From: Caldifarciminota bacterium
GTDB taxonomy: Bacteria; Hydrothermota; UBA3073; JACQXS01; JAGMCI01
DNA: 40,101 nucleotides
Direction: 5' to 3'
Assembly (NCBI GenBank): GCA_023129325.1
Contig: JAGMCI010000016.1
Coordinates: forward strand, 1 to 40,101
Shown here piece by piece: positions 1 through 8,214 of this stretch. The position numbers were made by a program, and so were the translations under genes. Every line of letters begins with the position of its first letter. Within the stretch, counting starts at the first letter, position 1. The notes beneath the pieces are model-generated. The model saw only the letters and a program-made list of their open reading frames with translations. It was not told the DNA's origin and did no database searches.

Positions 1-16
1 ATTCATAAAAAATGAA

Positions 17-87
17 GCCACAGATTACACAGATTGACAAAGATAAAATAGCTCCTAACAAATCGGGAGATGAAAAGGAGGTATAAG
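17..87. repeat. CACAGA-type repeat and weak promoter upstream of the S8 gene
   Basis: ccacagattacacagatt (19-36) is another copy of the dispersed repeat. TTGACA (34-39) with TAACAA (56-61, 16-nt spacer) could be a promoter, and AAGGAGGT (75-82) is the ribosome site. Confidence 0.5.
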
Positions 88-3000
88 ATGAGGAAATTCT
101 TTGGATTTATAGTCGCAAGCATTTTACTTGTAATAGGGCATACATCGGCATCAAGCCAGGAGTTTGCAAAAGGAATACTAATTGTAAAATTCAAGTCTAA
201 TGTGAAAGTTGAAATTCGTAAAGACTTGAATGGTAATATTGTAACTGCTATCTCTACTATAGATGAGCTAAACAAAAAATATGGTGTAAAAGAAGCAGAC
301 AGGCTCTTCAGAGACGATGTATCGCGGGAGTTCATCCCCCGCAAAGTTATTATAAAAGGTCAAGCCGTAAAAGTACCATCCCTCTCAAATATCTATAAAT
401 TGAAGCTCGATGAGAATGCAGATATATTTTCCGCAGTTAGAGAATATAAAAGTAATCCCAATGTTATATATGCTGAACCTGATTATATTGCCTATGCTTG
501 TGGGACTCCAGATGACCCCTATTTTGGTGAGCAGTGGGGATTGACCCAGATACAGGCTGAGGCTGCCTGGGATACAGAAACGGGTGATACTTCCGTGATA
601 ATTGGCATTCTTGATACAGGTGTTGATACAGCGCATCCAGATATTAAAGATAATCTCTGGATAAATGAGGCTGAATATAATGGAACAGCTAATGTGGATG
701 ACGATGGCAATGGCAAGATAGACGATATATATGGCTGGAATTTTGTCAACAACAATAATGACCCCAATGATGGTACAGGTCATGGTTCACATTGTGCTGG
801 TACTATAGGAGCAGTTACAGATAATAATATTGGAGTGGCTGGTGTGAGCTGGAAATCTAAACTCATGGCAGTCAAGGTGTTAAATAACAGTGGTAGTGGA
901 CTTTATTCTCATATTGCAGAAGGTATTATTTATGCGGCTCAAAATGGGGCAAAAGTCATAAATATGAGTTTAGGGGGCTATGTTTATTCTTCACTCTGGG
1001 AGGATGCTCTTGTAAATGCTTATGTTACATCAGTTCCAGTAGGTGCAGCCGGTAATGATAATAAAGAGGAGTTATTTTATCCAGCTTGCTTCCCAATGGT
1101 TTTAGGAGTTGCGGCAACTGATTCTCTTGATGTAAAGTGGGATTTCTCTAATTATGGGGATTGGGTAGATTTATCAGCACCTGGACTTGGAATTTTTAAT
1201 ACCCACATTAATAGCCTATACGGATGGTTTACCGGGACATCACAAGCTGCACCATTTGTATCAGGAGTTGCAGCACTTGTTGCAAGTTATAAGCCCGATT
1301 TTTCGTCAGGTGCAATAATGAACATGATTGTCAATAATACTGACCCAATTGATAGTTTAAATCCTGGTTATGAGGGATTACTTGGCAGTGGTAGATTAAA
1401 TGCAGAGCTTGCTCTTACCGGAAATACACTGCCTAAATTTATTGTGCTTGGCGATACAATAAAAGACCCAACTGGTGATAATGATGGAGTGCCTGATGTC
1501 AGTGAGACAGTAAATTTAATTCTTGTGCTTCAAAACAATGGAATGGATGCAACAGGAGTATCTGCAACCCTGCATACAGATGATATAGACATTACGGTTT
1601 TAGATTCTACTGCTAATTTTGGTAATGTCCTTGCAAGAGAGAATGGAGTAAATTCTGCTGATACACTTACATTTTCTGTATCAGATACCTGTCCACAGCA
1701 TAATGTTTTATTTAAGTTATATTTGAGTGCAAATGCTGGTGCTTATAAAGATACTGCCGAATTTTATATCACTACTTCCAATGAGCGTAATGTGAGTGGT
1801 ATAATTGATACAAATACTATATGGAAACGAGGAACTTATATAGTTGATGGCAATGTTTTAGTTGATTCTGGAATAACACTAACAATAGAGCCTGGAACAG
1901 AAATAAGGCTTGATTCAGCTAAAGCAATAGGGATAAAGGGAACTTTAAATGCTATTGGAACAGAAACAGATTCAATTATATTTACGAGAAACAGTCCTGA
2001 TACCACGAAAAGATGGGGTAACTTATGGCTTAAACCATCGTCAAAAGGGAACTTCAAATATTGCAGGATTGAATGGGCAGTACAGTCGGGAATATATTGT
2101 GAGGGTGACTCGCTTTATGTGGGATATAGCACTATCTCTAATAATGTTTCTTCTCAGATGGGTGGTGGTGGTATCTGGACTTATGTGGGATATTTTTCGG
2201 GTGGTTTGGCTACAATAACTCATAACACTATTTCCCATAATTCCAGTTATTATTATATACCCGGTGGAGGGGGTTATTCTTCAAATGGTGGAGGTATTTG
2301 GTCTGGTGGTTCATCTATGATAAGTTACAACACTATCTCCAGTAATTATGGTGGTAATGATGGTGGTGGTATCTGGACTGATGATAAAACCACAATAAAT
2401 TACAACACTATTTCCTGTAATAATTCTGGTGGTAAAGGTGGTGGTATCTTTGCTTGTGGCTCAGCCATAATAAGTTACAACACTATTTCCTATAATTTTG
2501 CTAATGGTTATGGTTATGGTGGTGGTGGTATCCATGCTGCTGGTTCAGTCACAATAAGTTACAACACTATAATTGATACCTCTTCTTCTACTATACTTGT
2601 TAGTTGCACTCCTGAACTACACCAAAATAATATTTTTACTACTCACTATGCAGTGTATAACAATATCGCGAATAACATTTCAGCAGATTCTAATTGGTGG
2701 GGAACTACGAATACAGCAAAAATTGATAGTCTTATCTACGACTGTAATGATGACCTTGCTCTCGGTGTTGTAGATTATACGCCTTTCTTGACTTCACCTT
2801 GCAGAGATGCACCGCCATATCTTGATAGTTTGAGGGTATATCCTGAGCCGGTAGGGATAGAAACACTTTATTTATATCTTACTTTCAGTAAATCAATGGA
2901 TATTGGTATTGCTCCAAAAGTTACTTTTGGAATTGATGATACCTGTATTGACACGGTCAATGCACTCCAAATTGATGGAGTTTGGGCTGATTCAATGCAC

Positions 3001-3714
3001 TGGACTGGTTATTATCTTATAAATGAAATGGTGCTTGATACTGTTTATAGAATAAGAGTAAGCGATGCTTATGATGATTCATTCCCATTCCCTATTCCAA
3101 CAGATACCCGTGGCACATTTAGAGTCTATACTGCAGGAAGTGCGTCAAGGGAACTTATTGCCGAGTCTGGGACTGATAGAATAACTCTTCATTGGCATCT
3201 GTCAAGTATTCCTAATTTACTTGGTTACAATATTTATAGAGATACAACATCAGGTGGACCTTATGACCAGATAAATCCACAAGTAATTACTGATACGAGT
3301 TATGCTGATACGACGGCAATTCCTGGGATTAACTATTATTATGTTTACACTATTCTTGATAATAATTTCAAAGAAAGCAGTTATTCGTCAGAAGCCTCAG
3401 GTTATATAGGAGTAGAAGAAGCCGAGAACAAGCCTCATCGCTACTTACTTTTTGGTTCTTGTCCTAATCCATTTGTTAATTACACTCTCGTAAAGTATGC
3501 CATACCAGAGAAAACTTATGTATCTCTCAAGGTTTACGATATCACAGGCAGGCTTGTAAAAACATTGGTTGATAATGTGAAAGAACCTGGCTATTATGCT
3601 ATTTTCTGGGATAGTAGAGACACCAATGCCCGAAAACTACCAAGTGGTATATATTTTTACAGATTAAAGACATCAAACTACAGGTCTACGAAAAAGATAA
3701 TTTTATTACATTAA
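88..3714 (+). CDS. Secreted S8 (subtilisin-like) serine protease with beta-helix region and T9SS-type sorting domain
   Basis: Extracellular subtilase of 1208 residues. The start at 88 is chosen over the in-frame ATG at 70 because AAGGAGGT (75-82) sits just before it and the product then begins with a signal peptide (MRKFFGFIVASILLVIG). The propeptide-like segment runs to about residue 145. The catalytic triad is visible as Asp176 (ILDTGVD), His232 (GHGSHCAG) and Ser385 (GTSQAAP), with the oxyanion Asn in GAAGN. After a linker domain, residues about 585-870 show a right-handed beta-helix pattern of repeated N-T-I-S units rich in Gly. A fibronectin-like domain (about 1022-1110) and a FlgD-like C-terminal domain (PNPF, GRLVKTL, SGIYFYRL, ending KKIILLH) follow. 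The C-terminal domain is the kind used for type IX secretion. The propeptide region carries a GC-rich palindrome at 324-342 that is translated. Family assignment is firm; substrate unknown. Confidence 0.93.
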   Translation: MRKFFGFIVASILLVIGHTSASSQEFAKGILIVKFKSNVKVEIRKDLNGNIVTAISTIDELNKKYGVKEADRLFRDDVSREFIPRKVIIKGQAVKVPSLSNIYKLKLDENADIFSAVREYKSNPNVIYAEPDYIAYACGTPDDPYFGEQWGLTQIQAEAAWDTETGDTSVIIGILDTGVDTAHPDIKDNLWINEAEYNGTANVDDDGNGKIDDIYGWNFVNNNNDPNDGTGHGSHCAGTIGAVTDNNIGVAGVSWKSKLMAVKVLNNSGSGLYSHIAEGIIYAAQNGAKVINMSLGGYVYSSLWEDALVNAYVTSVPVGAAGNDNKEELFYPACFPMVLGVAATDSLDVKWDFSNYGDWVDLSAPGLGIFNTHINSLYGWFTGTSQAAPFVSGVAALVASYKPDFSSGAIMNMIVNNTDPIDSLNPGYEGLLGSGRLNAELALTGNTLPKFIVLGDTIKDPTGDNDGVPDVSETVNLILVLQNNGMDATGVSATLHTDDIDITVLDSTANFGNVLARENGVNSADTLTFSVSDTCPQHNVLFKLYLSANAGAYKDTAEFYITTSNERNVSGIIDTNTIWKRGTYIVDGNVLVDSGITLTIEPGTEIRLDSAKAIGIKGTLNAIGTETDSIIFTRNSPDTTKRWGNLWLKPSSKGNFKYCRIEWAVQSGIYCEGDSLYVGYSTISNNVSSQMGGGGIWTYVGYFSGGLATITHNTISHNSSYYYIPGGGGYSSNGGGIWSGGSSMISYNTISSNYGGNDGGGIWTDDKTTINYNTISCNNSGGKGGGIFACGSAIISYNTISYNFANGYGYGGGGIHAAGSVTISYNTIIDTSSSTILVSCTPELHQNNIFTTHYAVYNNIANNISADSNWWGTTNTAKIDSLIYDCNDDLALGVVDYTPFLTSPCRDAPPYLDSLRVYPEPVGIETLYLYLTFSKSMDIGIAPKVTFGIDDTCIDTVNALQIDGVWADSMHWTGYYLINEMVLDTVYRIRVSDAYDDSFPFPIPTDTRGTFRVYTAGSASRELIAESGTDRITLHWHLSSIPNLLGYNIYRDTTSGGPYDQINPQVITDTSYADTTAIPGINYYYVYTILDNNFKESSYSSEASGYIGVEEAENKPHRYLLFGSCPNPFVNYTLVKYAIPEKTYVSLKVYDITGRLVKTLVDNVKEPGYYAIFWDSRDTNARKLPSGIYFYRLKTSNYRSTKKIILLH
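324..342. repeat. GC-rich hairpin translated in the S8 protease gene
   Basis: GCGGG (324-328) pairs with CCCGC (338-342). The adjoining CGATGTATCG (315-324) also occurs in the palindrome at 34784-34797. It encodes S-R-E-F-I-P-R-K in the propeptide region. Confidence 0.65.
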
Positions 3715-3741
3715 TTATTTTAATTTAAAGAGGAAACAATA

Positions 3742-4512
3742 ATGAAAGGAGTTGTTCTTGGGGGTGGATTAGGGACAAGGCTTTATCCATTAACAAAAAT
3801 AACAAATAAGCACCTTCTACCTCTATATAATCTTCCTATGATATATTACCCAATCTTTACTCTTGTAGAGGCAGGAATTAATGAAGTAATATTAGTAACA
3901 GGTGGTAATTCAGCTGGTGATTTTTTACGACTACTCGGCAATGGGACACAATTTGGCTTAAAAAGATTGAGTTATATTTATCAAGAGGAAGAGAAGGGAA
4001 TTGCCCACGCAGTTTCTTTGACTTCAGAATTTATTGGTAATGACAAATTTGTTGTAATTCTTGGGGACAATATTCTTGATGGTAGTATCTCTCATGCTGT
4101 GGAACAGTTTAAACACGAAAAAGGGGCAAAGGTCATTTTAAAAGAAGTCCCAAACCCATCTGATTATGGGGTTCCTGTTATTGAAGGCAAAAAAATTAAA
4201 AAGGTAATTGAAAAACCCAAAAAGCCACCCACCAATTACGCTGTGATAGGTGTATATATGTACGACACTGGAGTCTTTAAGATAATTCGTAATCTTAAAC
4301 CTTCTGCACGAGGTGAACTTGAGATAAGCGATGTAAATGATTGGTATGCAAGAAATGGAGAATTAACCTATGAAATATTTAATGGTTGGTGGGGAGATGC
4401 GGGCGTATCGGTTGATGCTTTACTTGAGGTAAATAATTATGTTGCAAAAAAGAAAAAAGAGAATCCTCATCACTGGGGCCTCCGGGATGTTAGGAACAGA
4501 TTTGGTAGATGA
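3742..4512 (+). CDS. rfbA: Glucose-1-phosphate thymidylyltransferase-like sugar nucleotidyltransferase
   Basis: 256 residues. The product starts with the nucleotidyltransferase signature GGGLGTRLYPLT followed by K-H-L-L-P, and has the metal-binding LGDNILDG and the sugar-site segments EKPKKPP and GVYMYD. It should activate glucose 1-phosphate with dTTP as the first step to dTDP-rhamnose; the next gene is the reductase of that pathway. It is the short form of the RmlA family, close in size to archaeal-type enzymes, so the exact sugar is less certain than the chemistry. AGAGGA at 3729-3734 is a plausible ribosome site. The last 74 nt overlap the rfbD reading frame in another frame. Genes rfbB and rfbC are not in the window. 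Confidence 0.85.
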   Translation: MKGVVLGGGLGTRLYPLTKITNKHLLPLYNLPMIYYPIFTLVEAGINEVILVTGGNSAGDFLRLLGNGTQFGLKRLSYIYQEEEKGIAHAVSLTSEFIGNDKFVVILGDNILDGSISHAVEQFKHEKGAKVILKEVPNPSDYGVPVIEGKKIKKVIEKPKKPPTNYAVIGVYMYDTGVFKIIRNLKPSARGELEISDVNDWYARNGELTYEIFNGWWGDAGVSVDALLEVNNYVAKKKKENPHHWGLRDVRNRFGR

Positions 4513-5323
4513 ATTCAGAAGTCAGAAGTCAGAAGTCAGAAATCAGATAATTCCTACTGATATTCAAAATTTAGATATTACCTCTTCTGATTCCGTACAA
4601 AAATTTGTTGATTTAAAACCTGACCTCATAATACATCTTGCGGCTTATACTGATGTAGATGCTTGTGAGCTCAATCCTCATAAAGCAAAGCAAATAAACT
4701 CTCTTGGGACCAAAAATGTAGCTCTTGCCTGTCAAAAACTTGACATTCCAATTCTTTATATATCAACTGATTATATTTTTGACGGGACCAAACCTGCTCC
4801 TTATGTTGAGTGGGATACTCCAAATCCTATAAATATTTATGGTAAAACAAAATTAGAGGGTGAACTATGGGTTAAAAAGTTATTGAAAAAGTTTTGGATT
4901 ATCAGGACTTCGGGACTTTATGGTAAGCATGGTAAAAACTTTGTTTCTGCAATTTTTGAAAAAGCAAAAAAAGAAAACACCATTAAAATAGTTAACGACC
5001 AGATTGGTTCTCCAACTTACACAAAAGACATAGCATATGCAATTCAGAAGTTAATTATAACCTCTAAGTTTGGCATTTATCATATTACAAATTCTGGCTG
5101 GTGTTCGTGGTATGAATTTGCCACTACTATAATTAAGATTGCTGGTCTCCAGAGGCAAAATACTGGCTTAAAAATCTTACCCATAACTTCTCATTATCTT
5201 AAAAGACCAGCCAAGAGACCTCGCAATTTCAGGTTGTCAAATTTTATGTGGAACAGGATTTTTGGAAAGCCATTAAGACCCTGGGAGAAGGCACTAAATG
5301 AATTCATTAGAAATAATAAATGA
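4439..5323 (+). CDS. rfbD: dTDP-4-dehydrorhamnose reductase
   Basis: 294 residues; an extended short-chain dehydrogenase of the RfbD/RmlD family, reducing dTDP-4-dehydrorhamnose to dTDP-rhamnose with NAD(P)H. Visible are the nucleotide-binding ITGASGMLG at the N-terminus, HLAAYTDVDACE, the STDYIFDG strand and the catalytic YGKTKLEGE (Tyr-x-x-x-Lys). The frame must open upstream of the ITGASG motif, so a long overlap with rfbA (at least about 50 nt, 74 nt from this ATG) is real. Residues about 27-38 (R-S-Q-K-S-E-V-R-N-Q) are encoded by a perfect heptamer array at 4516-4550 and look like an insertion between the first helix and the second strand. The 3' end overlaps gmhA by 26 nt. Confidence 0.9.
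   Translation: MLQKRKKRILITGASGMLGTDLVDEFRSQKSEVRNQIIPTDIQNLDITSSDSVQKFVDLKPDLIIHLAAYTDVDACELNPHKAKQINSLGTKNVALACQKLDIPILYISTDYIFDGTKPAPYVEWDTPNPINIYGKTKLEGELWVKKLLKKFWIIRTSGLYGKHGKNFVSAIFEKAKKENTIKIVNDQIGSPTYTKDIAYAIQKLIITSKFGIYHITNSGWCSWYEFATTIIKIAGLQRQNTGLKILPITSHYLKRPAKRPRNFRLSNFMWNRIFGKPLRPWEKALNEFIRNNK
4516..4550 (+). repeat. Five-unit heptamer array inside rfbD
   Basis: Units are cagaagt, cagaagt, cagaagt, cagaaat and cagataa, exactly 35 bp. The array is translated as part of rfbD. Confidence 0.85.
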
Positions 5324-5870
5324 AAGTATCAATGAAAGTATTAAAGTGAAGGAACTATTAAAAAAGGAGAGTTCCAAAATTGAGGAAGCTACTAATGTTG
5401 TATCTAATGTTCTAAATAACGGTGGGGAAATCCTTCTTTGTGGTAATGGGGGTTCTGCGGCAGACTCACAACACATTGCTTGCGAGTTTGTCTGTAAATT
5501 ACAAAAAGAAAGAAAGAGTCTTCCAGCAATTGCTTTTACGACAAATACTTCGCTCCTCACAGCCATATCAAATGATACTTTATTTGACCTTATTTTTGCC
5601 AGACAAATTGAGGGGATTGGAACCTCTAAGGATTTGCTCATTGCTATCAGCATTTCAGGAAATTCACTAAATATTCTCAAAGCAGTGGAAACTTCTAAAT
5701 CCATAGGAATCTATACAATTGGTCTCACAGGCAAGCATGGGGGTGAACTTGCCAGTTCTGTGGACTTATCAATAAAAGTCCCTTCCTCTAATACACAAAG
5801 AATTCAGGAAGCCCATATTCTAATTGGCCATATAATATGTGAGCTTGTAGAAAAGAAGCTTGGAATATAA
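5298..5870 (+). CDS. gmhA: Phosphoheptose isomerase (sedoheptulose 7-phosphate isomerase)
   Basis: 190 residues, a single SIS domain. The GmhA signature begins at Gly49 (GNGGSAADSQHIACEF), followed by TTNTSLLTAISND, the second phosphate loop ISGNSLN, GKHGGEL, and the C-terminal active-site helix with TQRIQEAHILIGHIICELVE. It converts sedoheptulose 7-phosphate to D-glycero-D-manno-heptose 7-phosphate for ADP-heptose and the inner core of lipopolysaccharide. The start overlaps rfbD by 26 nt; GAAGG at 5285-5289 lies 8 nt upstream. Expression is probably coupled to rfbD, making a small cell-envelope sugar operon. Length and motifs are typical of the family. Confidence 0.92.
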   Translation: MNSLEIINESINESIKVKELLKKESSKIEEATNVVSNVLNNGGEILLCGNGGSAADSQHIACEFVCKLQKERKSLPAIAFTTNTSLLTAISNDTLFDLIFARQIEGIGTSKDLLIAISISGNSLNILKAVETSKSIGIYTIGLTGKHGGELASSVDLSIKVPSSNTQRIQEAHILIGHIICELVEKKLGI

Positions 5871-5884
5871 TGAAAGACACCTAA

Positions 5885-5940
5885 AAGTCCCCGCCTTGAC
5901 TCGTAGGCGAGGCAGGCAAAATACCTAAATACCTAAAATT
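5885..5940. repeat. GC-rich palindromic element plus short tandem repeat in gmhA-ispE spacer
   Basis: Within an AT-rich spacer, ccccgccttgactcg and taggcgaggcagg form a GC-rich imperfect inverted repeat (about 5889-5918). Next to it, atacctaa is repeated (5921-5936). It resembles the elements found inside ispE (6759-6788) and the ABC exporter gene (22502-22571). Confidence 0.6.
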
Positions 5941-5961
5941 GGAGAAAAAATTAAGGATAAA

Positions 5962-6852
5962 GTGAAAAGTATAAAACGCAGAGCTTACGCTAAAGTAAAC
6001 TTGGGGCTCAAAATTATAGGAAAGAGACCAGATGGTTACCATAATATTGAAAGCATTCACCAGACCATCAATTTTTTCGACGAACTTGAATTTTCTCAAA
6101 AAGAGGAGGGAATTGAATTAATTTCAGATTCACCACCATATGGAAAAGAAAATATTTGTTGGAAGGCAGCACATCTCTTCCTTGATTATGTAACCCTTAA
6201 AACGGGTGTTAAAATCAAACTCAAGAAGCAAATTTGGTTAGGGGCTGGACTTGGAGGAGAAAGCTCTTGTGCAGCTCAAACACTTTTAGGACTAAATAAA
6301 TTATTTGATACTCCATTAAATTCAGATTCTCTTTTTAAACTTGCTTGTACTCTTGGGTCTGATGTTCCATTTTTTCTTAAAGGGGGAACAGCAATTGTGA
6401 AAGGAAGAGGAGAAATTATTGAGCCACTCCCTCGCCCAAAATCACCTATCTGGCTCATTTTAGTTTATCCGGGCTTTTCTATATCTACTGCTTGGGCTTA
6501 CAAGAAAATTAAAAATTACTTGACAAAAGGGAAATGGGACTTTAAAATTCTAATTGATAATATTAAAAAGGGGGATATTGAAAGTTTAGCTAAAAATCTT
6601 CACAATGATTTTGAAGAGCTAACATTTCATAAATATCCTGTTTTGTTAAAAATAAAGAAAAAACTATTAGACTTGGGTGCATTAGGAGCATCTTTATCAG
6701 GAAGTGGTTCCTGTGTTTATGGGATTTTAAGAAAAAGAGAAGAGGCAAAATTTAGAGACCTGCCCGCCACACAGTTATGGCAGGTGGGAGAGCTTTACAA
6801 CTTTAATATTAAAGTTGTAAAAGCTGTCAGCAATCCGTCAGTTGATGGATAA
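5962..6852 (+). CDS. ispE: 4-diphosphocytidyl-2-C-methyl-D-erythritol kinase
   Basis: 296 residues, GHMP kinase fold, fourth step of the MEP isoprenoid pathway. A GTG start is used, with AAGGA (5953-5957) upstream. The N-terminus AYAKVNLGL holds the catalytic Lys11, the ATP loop is GAGLGGESSCAA, the catalytic Asp134 lies in LGSDVPFF, and motif 3 is LSGSGSCVYGI. The ATP loop departs from the usual GGGSSDAA at two positions (Glu for Gly, Cys for Asp), while the catalytic Lys and Asp are kept, so activity is likely. Near the C-terminus, residues about 266-276 (L-P-A-T-Q-L-W-Q-V-G) come from an inserted palindromic DNA element. Followed by spoVG at 13 nt, a linkage seen in many bacteria. Confidence 0.92.
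   Translation: MKSIKRRAYAKVNLGLKIIGKRPDGYHNIESIHQTINFFDELEFSQKEEGIELISDSPPYGKENICWKAAHLFLDYVTLKTGVKIKLKKQIWLGAGLGGESSCAAQTLLGLNKLFDTPLNSDSLFKLACTLGSDVPFFLKGGTAIVKGRGEIIEPLPRPKSPIWLILVYPGFSISTAWAYKKIKNYLTKGKWDFKILIDNIKKGDIESLAKNLHNDFEELTFHKYPVLLKIKKKLLDLGALGASLSGSGSCVYGILRKREEAKFRDLPATQLWQVGELYNFNIKVVKAVSNPSVDG
6759..6788. repeat. Palindromic element translated within ispE
   Basis: Inverted repeat CCTGCC (6759-6764) / GGCAGG (6779-6784), GC-rich within an AT-rich gene and kept in frame. It lies in the C-terminal part of ispE where family members are variable. Confidence 0.6.
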
Positions 6853-6865
6853 TTGAGGAGGTAAA

Positions 6866-7138
6866 ATGGAGGTCACAGGCGTAAGGATTACTCTGCGTGA
6901 TGACCCAAAGCTTAAGGCATTTGCTTCAATTACATTTGATGATTGTTTTGTTGTAAGAGACCTTAAAGTAATTGATGGAACAAATGGACTCTTTGTTGCT
7001 ATGCCTTCAAGAAAATTGGGAGATGGGAGTTTTAAGGATATTGCTCATCCATTGAATAATGAGACGCGGCAAAAGATATCCGAGAGAGTTCTTGAAGAAT
7101 ATAAAAAAACACTAAAAAGCACCGAATCTATCAGTTAA
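6866..7138 (+). CDS. spoVG: SpoVG family RNA-binding regulator
   Basis: 90 residues. The whole protein matches SpoVG: MEVTGVRI start, LKAFASITFDD, the central V-R-D-L-K-V-I-D-G segment and GLFVAMPSRK, then a C-terminal helix (I-S-E-R-V-L-E-E-Y). SpoVG proteins bind nucleic acid and tune expression of envelope and division genes; in a non-sporulating lineage its targets are unknown. GAGGAGGT (6855-6862) gives a strong ribosome site. It sits between ispE and tRNA-Gln/prs, the classic ispE-spoVG-prs-rplY neighbourhood, which supports co-transcription. Confidence 0.95.
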   Translation: MEVTGVRITLRDDPKLKAFASITFDDCFVVRDLKVIDGTNGLFVAMPSRKLGDGSFKDIAHPLNNETRQKISERVLEEYKKTLKSTESIS

Positions 7139-7147
7139 CTAACTTAT

Positions 7148-7218
7148 TCGAGGGTCGTCTAATGGCAGGACAGTGGCCTTTGGAGCCATCAATGATGGTT
7201 CGAATCCATCTCCTCGAG
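7148..7218 (+). tRNA. tRNA-Gln (anticodon TTG)
   Basis: Acceptor stem tcgaggg (7148-7154) pairs with tcctcga (7211-7217) with one G-U pair. The D stem is gtc/gac, anticodon stem gtggc/gccat, loop ctttgga with anticodon TTG at 7180-7182, and T arm gatgg-ttcgaat-ccatc. The discriminator is G7218 and CCA is not encoded. It lies between spoVG and prs and is probably co-transcribed with them. Confidence 0.95.
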
Positions 7219-7220
7219 TA

Positions 7221-7255
7221 GAAGTGGGAAGTAGGAAGTTAGAAGTGGGAAGTTA
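7221..7255 (+). repeat. Five-unit heptamer array after tRNA-Gln
   Basis: Units gaagtgg, gaagtag, gaagtta, gaagtgg, gaagtta; 35 bp, beginning 2 nt after the tRNA discriminator base. It fills the spacer before prs. Confidence 0.9.
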
Positions 7256-7271
7256 AGAGAAGGAGGCTAAA

Positions 7272-8201
7272 TTGAATAAATTAAAGATATTTACAGGAAA
7301 TTCAAATCCAGATTTGACAAAGAGAATATGTAAATACTTGGATTTACCATTAGCATGTGCTACTGTGGATAGATTCTCAGATGGTGAGATAGAAGTAAAA
7401 CTTAGTGAAAATGTGAGAGGAGTAGATGTATTTATAGTCCAATCTACCTGTCCACCTGCAGAAAATTTGCTCGAACTTTTCCTTATAATTGATGCAGCCC
7501 ACCGAGCATCAGCAAAAAGGATTACAGCCGTTATCCCTTATTTTGGCTACGCCAGACAGGATAAAAAGGACGCCCCAAGGGTCCCCATATCTTCAAAACT
7601 CATCGCTAACCTCATACGTACAGCTGGAACAGACCGAGTATTAACAATGGATTTGCATGCAACTCAAATACAGGGATTTTTTGATATCCCAGTAGACCAT
7701 TTATATGCTGCGCCTGTTATTATAGATTGTTTCAAACAAAAAGGGCTTAAAAAACTTGTAATTGCGTCGCCAGATGTTGGAGGAGCAAAACGGGCTGAAG
7801 GAATTGCGAAAAGGATGGGAAACTTACCGCTTGCTATTATTAATAAACGAAGACCTGCGCCGGACCAGGCTTATGTCACTAATGTTGTTGGCGAAGTCAA
7901 GGATAAAGATGTATTGATTATAGATGATATCATAAGCACAGGTGGCACAATCGTAAATGCTGCTCAGGCTCTAAAAGCCCAAGGAGCAAATGATATTTAT
8001 TGTTATTGCACTCATCCAATACTCTCTGGAGATGCGGTTTATAAGATTGAGAACTCTGAACTTAATAAATTATATGTCACAGACACAATTCCTCTTAAAA
8101 AGAAAGCAGACAAGATTGAGGTATTATCTGTGGCTAATCTATTAGGTGAAGCAATATTAAGGATTCATCAAGAAACATCTATAAGTTCATTATTTGTTTA
8201 A
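7272..8201 (+). CDS. prs: Ribose-phosphate pyrophosphokinase (PRPP synthetase)
   Basis: 309 residues, class I PRPP synthetase making PRPP from ribose 5-phosphate and ATP for nucleotide, His and Trp synthesis. Seen are the N-terminal KIFTGNSNPDL, FSDGEIEVKL, the flexible loop PYFGYARQDKK, the metal/ATP segment MDLHATQIQGFFDIPVDHL and the PRPP-binding loop IIDDIISTGGTI. The start is TTG at 7272 with AGGAGG at 7261-7266; no other start fits the family N-terminus. Length is typical. It forms a unit with rplY, 13 nt downstream. Confidence 0.96.
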   Translation: MNKLKIFTGNSNPDLTKRICKYLDLPLACATVDRFSDGEIEVKLSENVRGVDVFIVQSTCPPAENLLELFLIIDAAHRASAKRITAVIPYFGYARQDKKDAPRVPISSKLIANLIRTAGTDRVLTMDLHATQIQGFFDIPVDHLYAAPVIIDCFKQKGLKKLVIASPDVGGAKRAEGIAKRMGNLPLAIINKRRPAPDQAYVTNVVGEVKDKDVLIIDDIISTGGTIVNAAQALKAQGANDIYCYCTHPILSGDAVYKIENSELNKLYVTDTIPLKKKADKIEVLSVANLLGEAILRIHQETSISSLFV

Positions 8202-8214
8202 CTTGGAGGTAAAT

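Noticed and set aside
1949-2773. Additional frames inside the S8 protease gene
   Set aside because: They are out-of-frame shadows of the Gly/Asn-rich beta-helix coding region with no ribosome sites.
7221-7255. CRISPR-like repeat array
   Set aside because: Units are 7 nt without spacers, and no cas genes are present.
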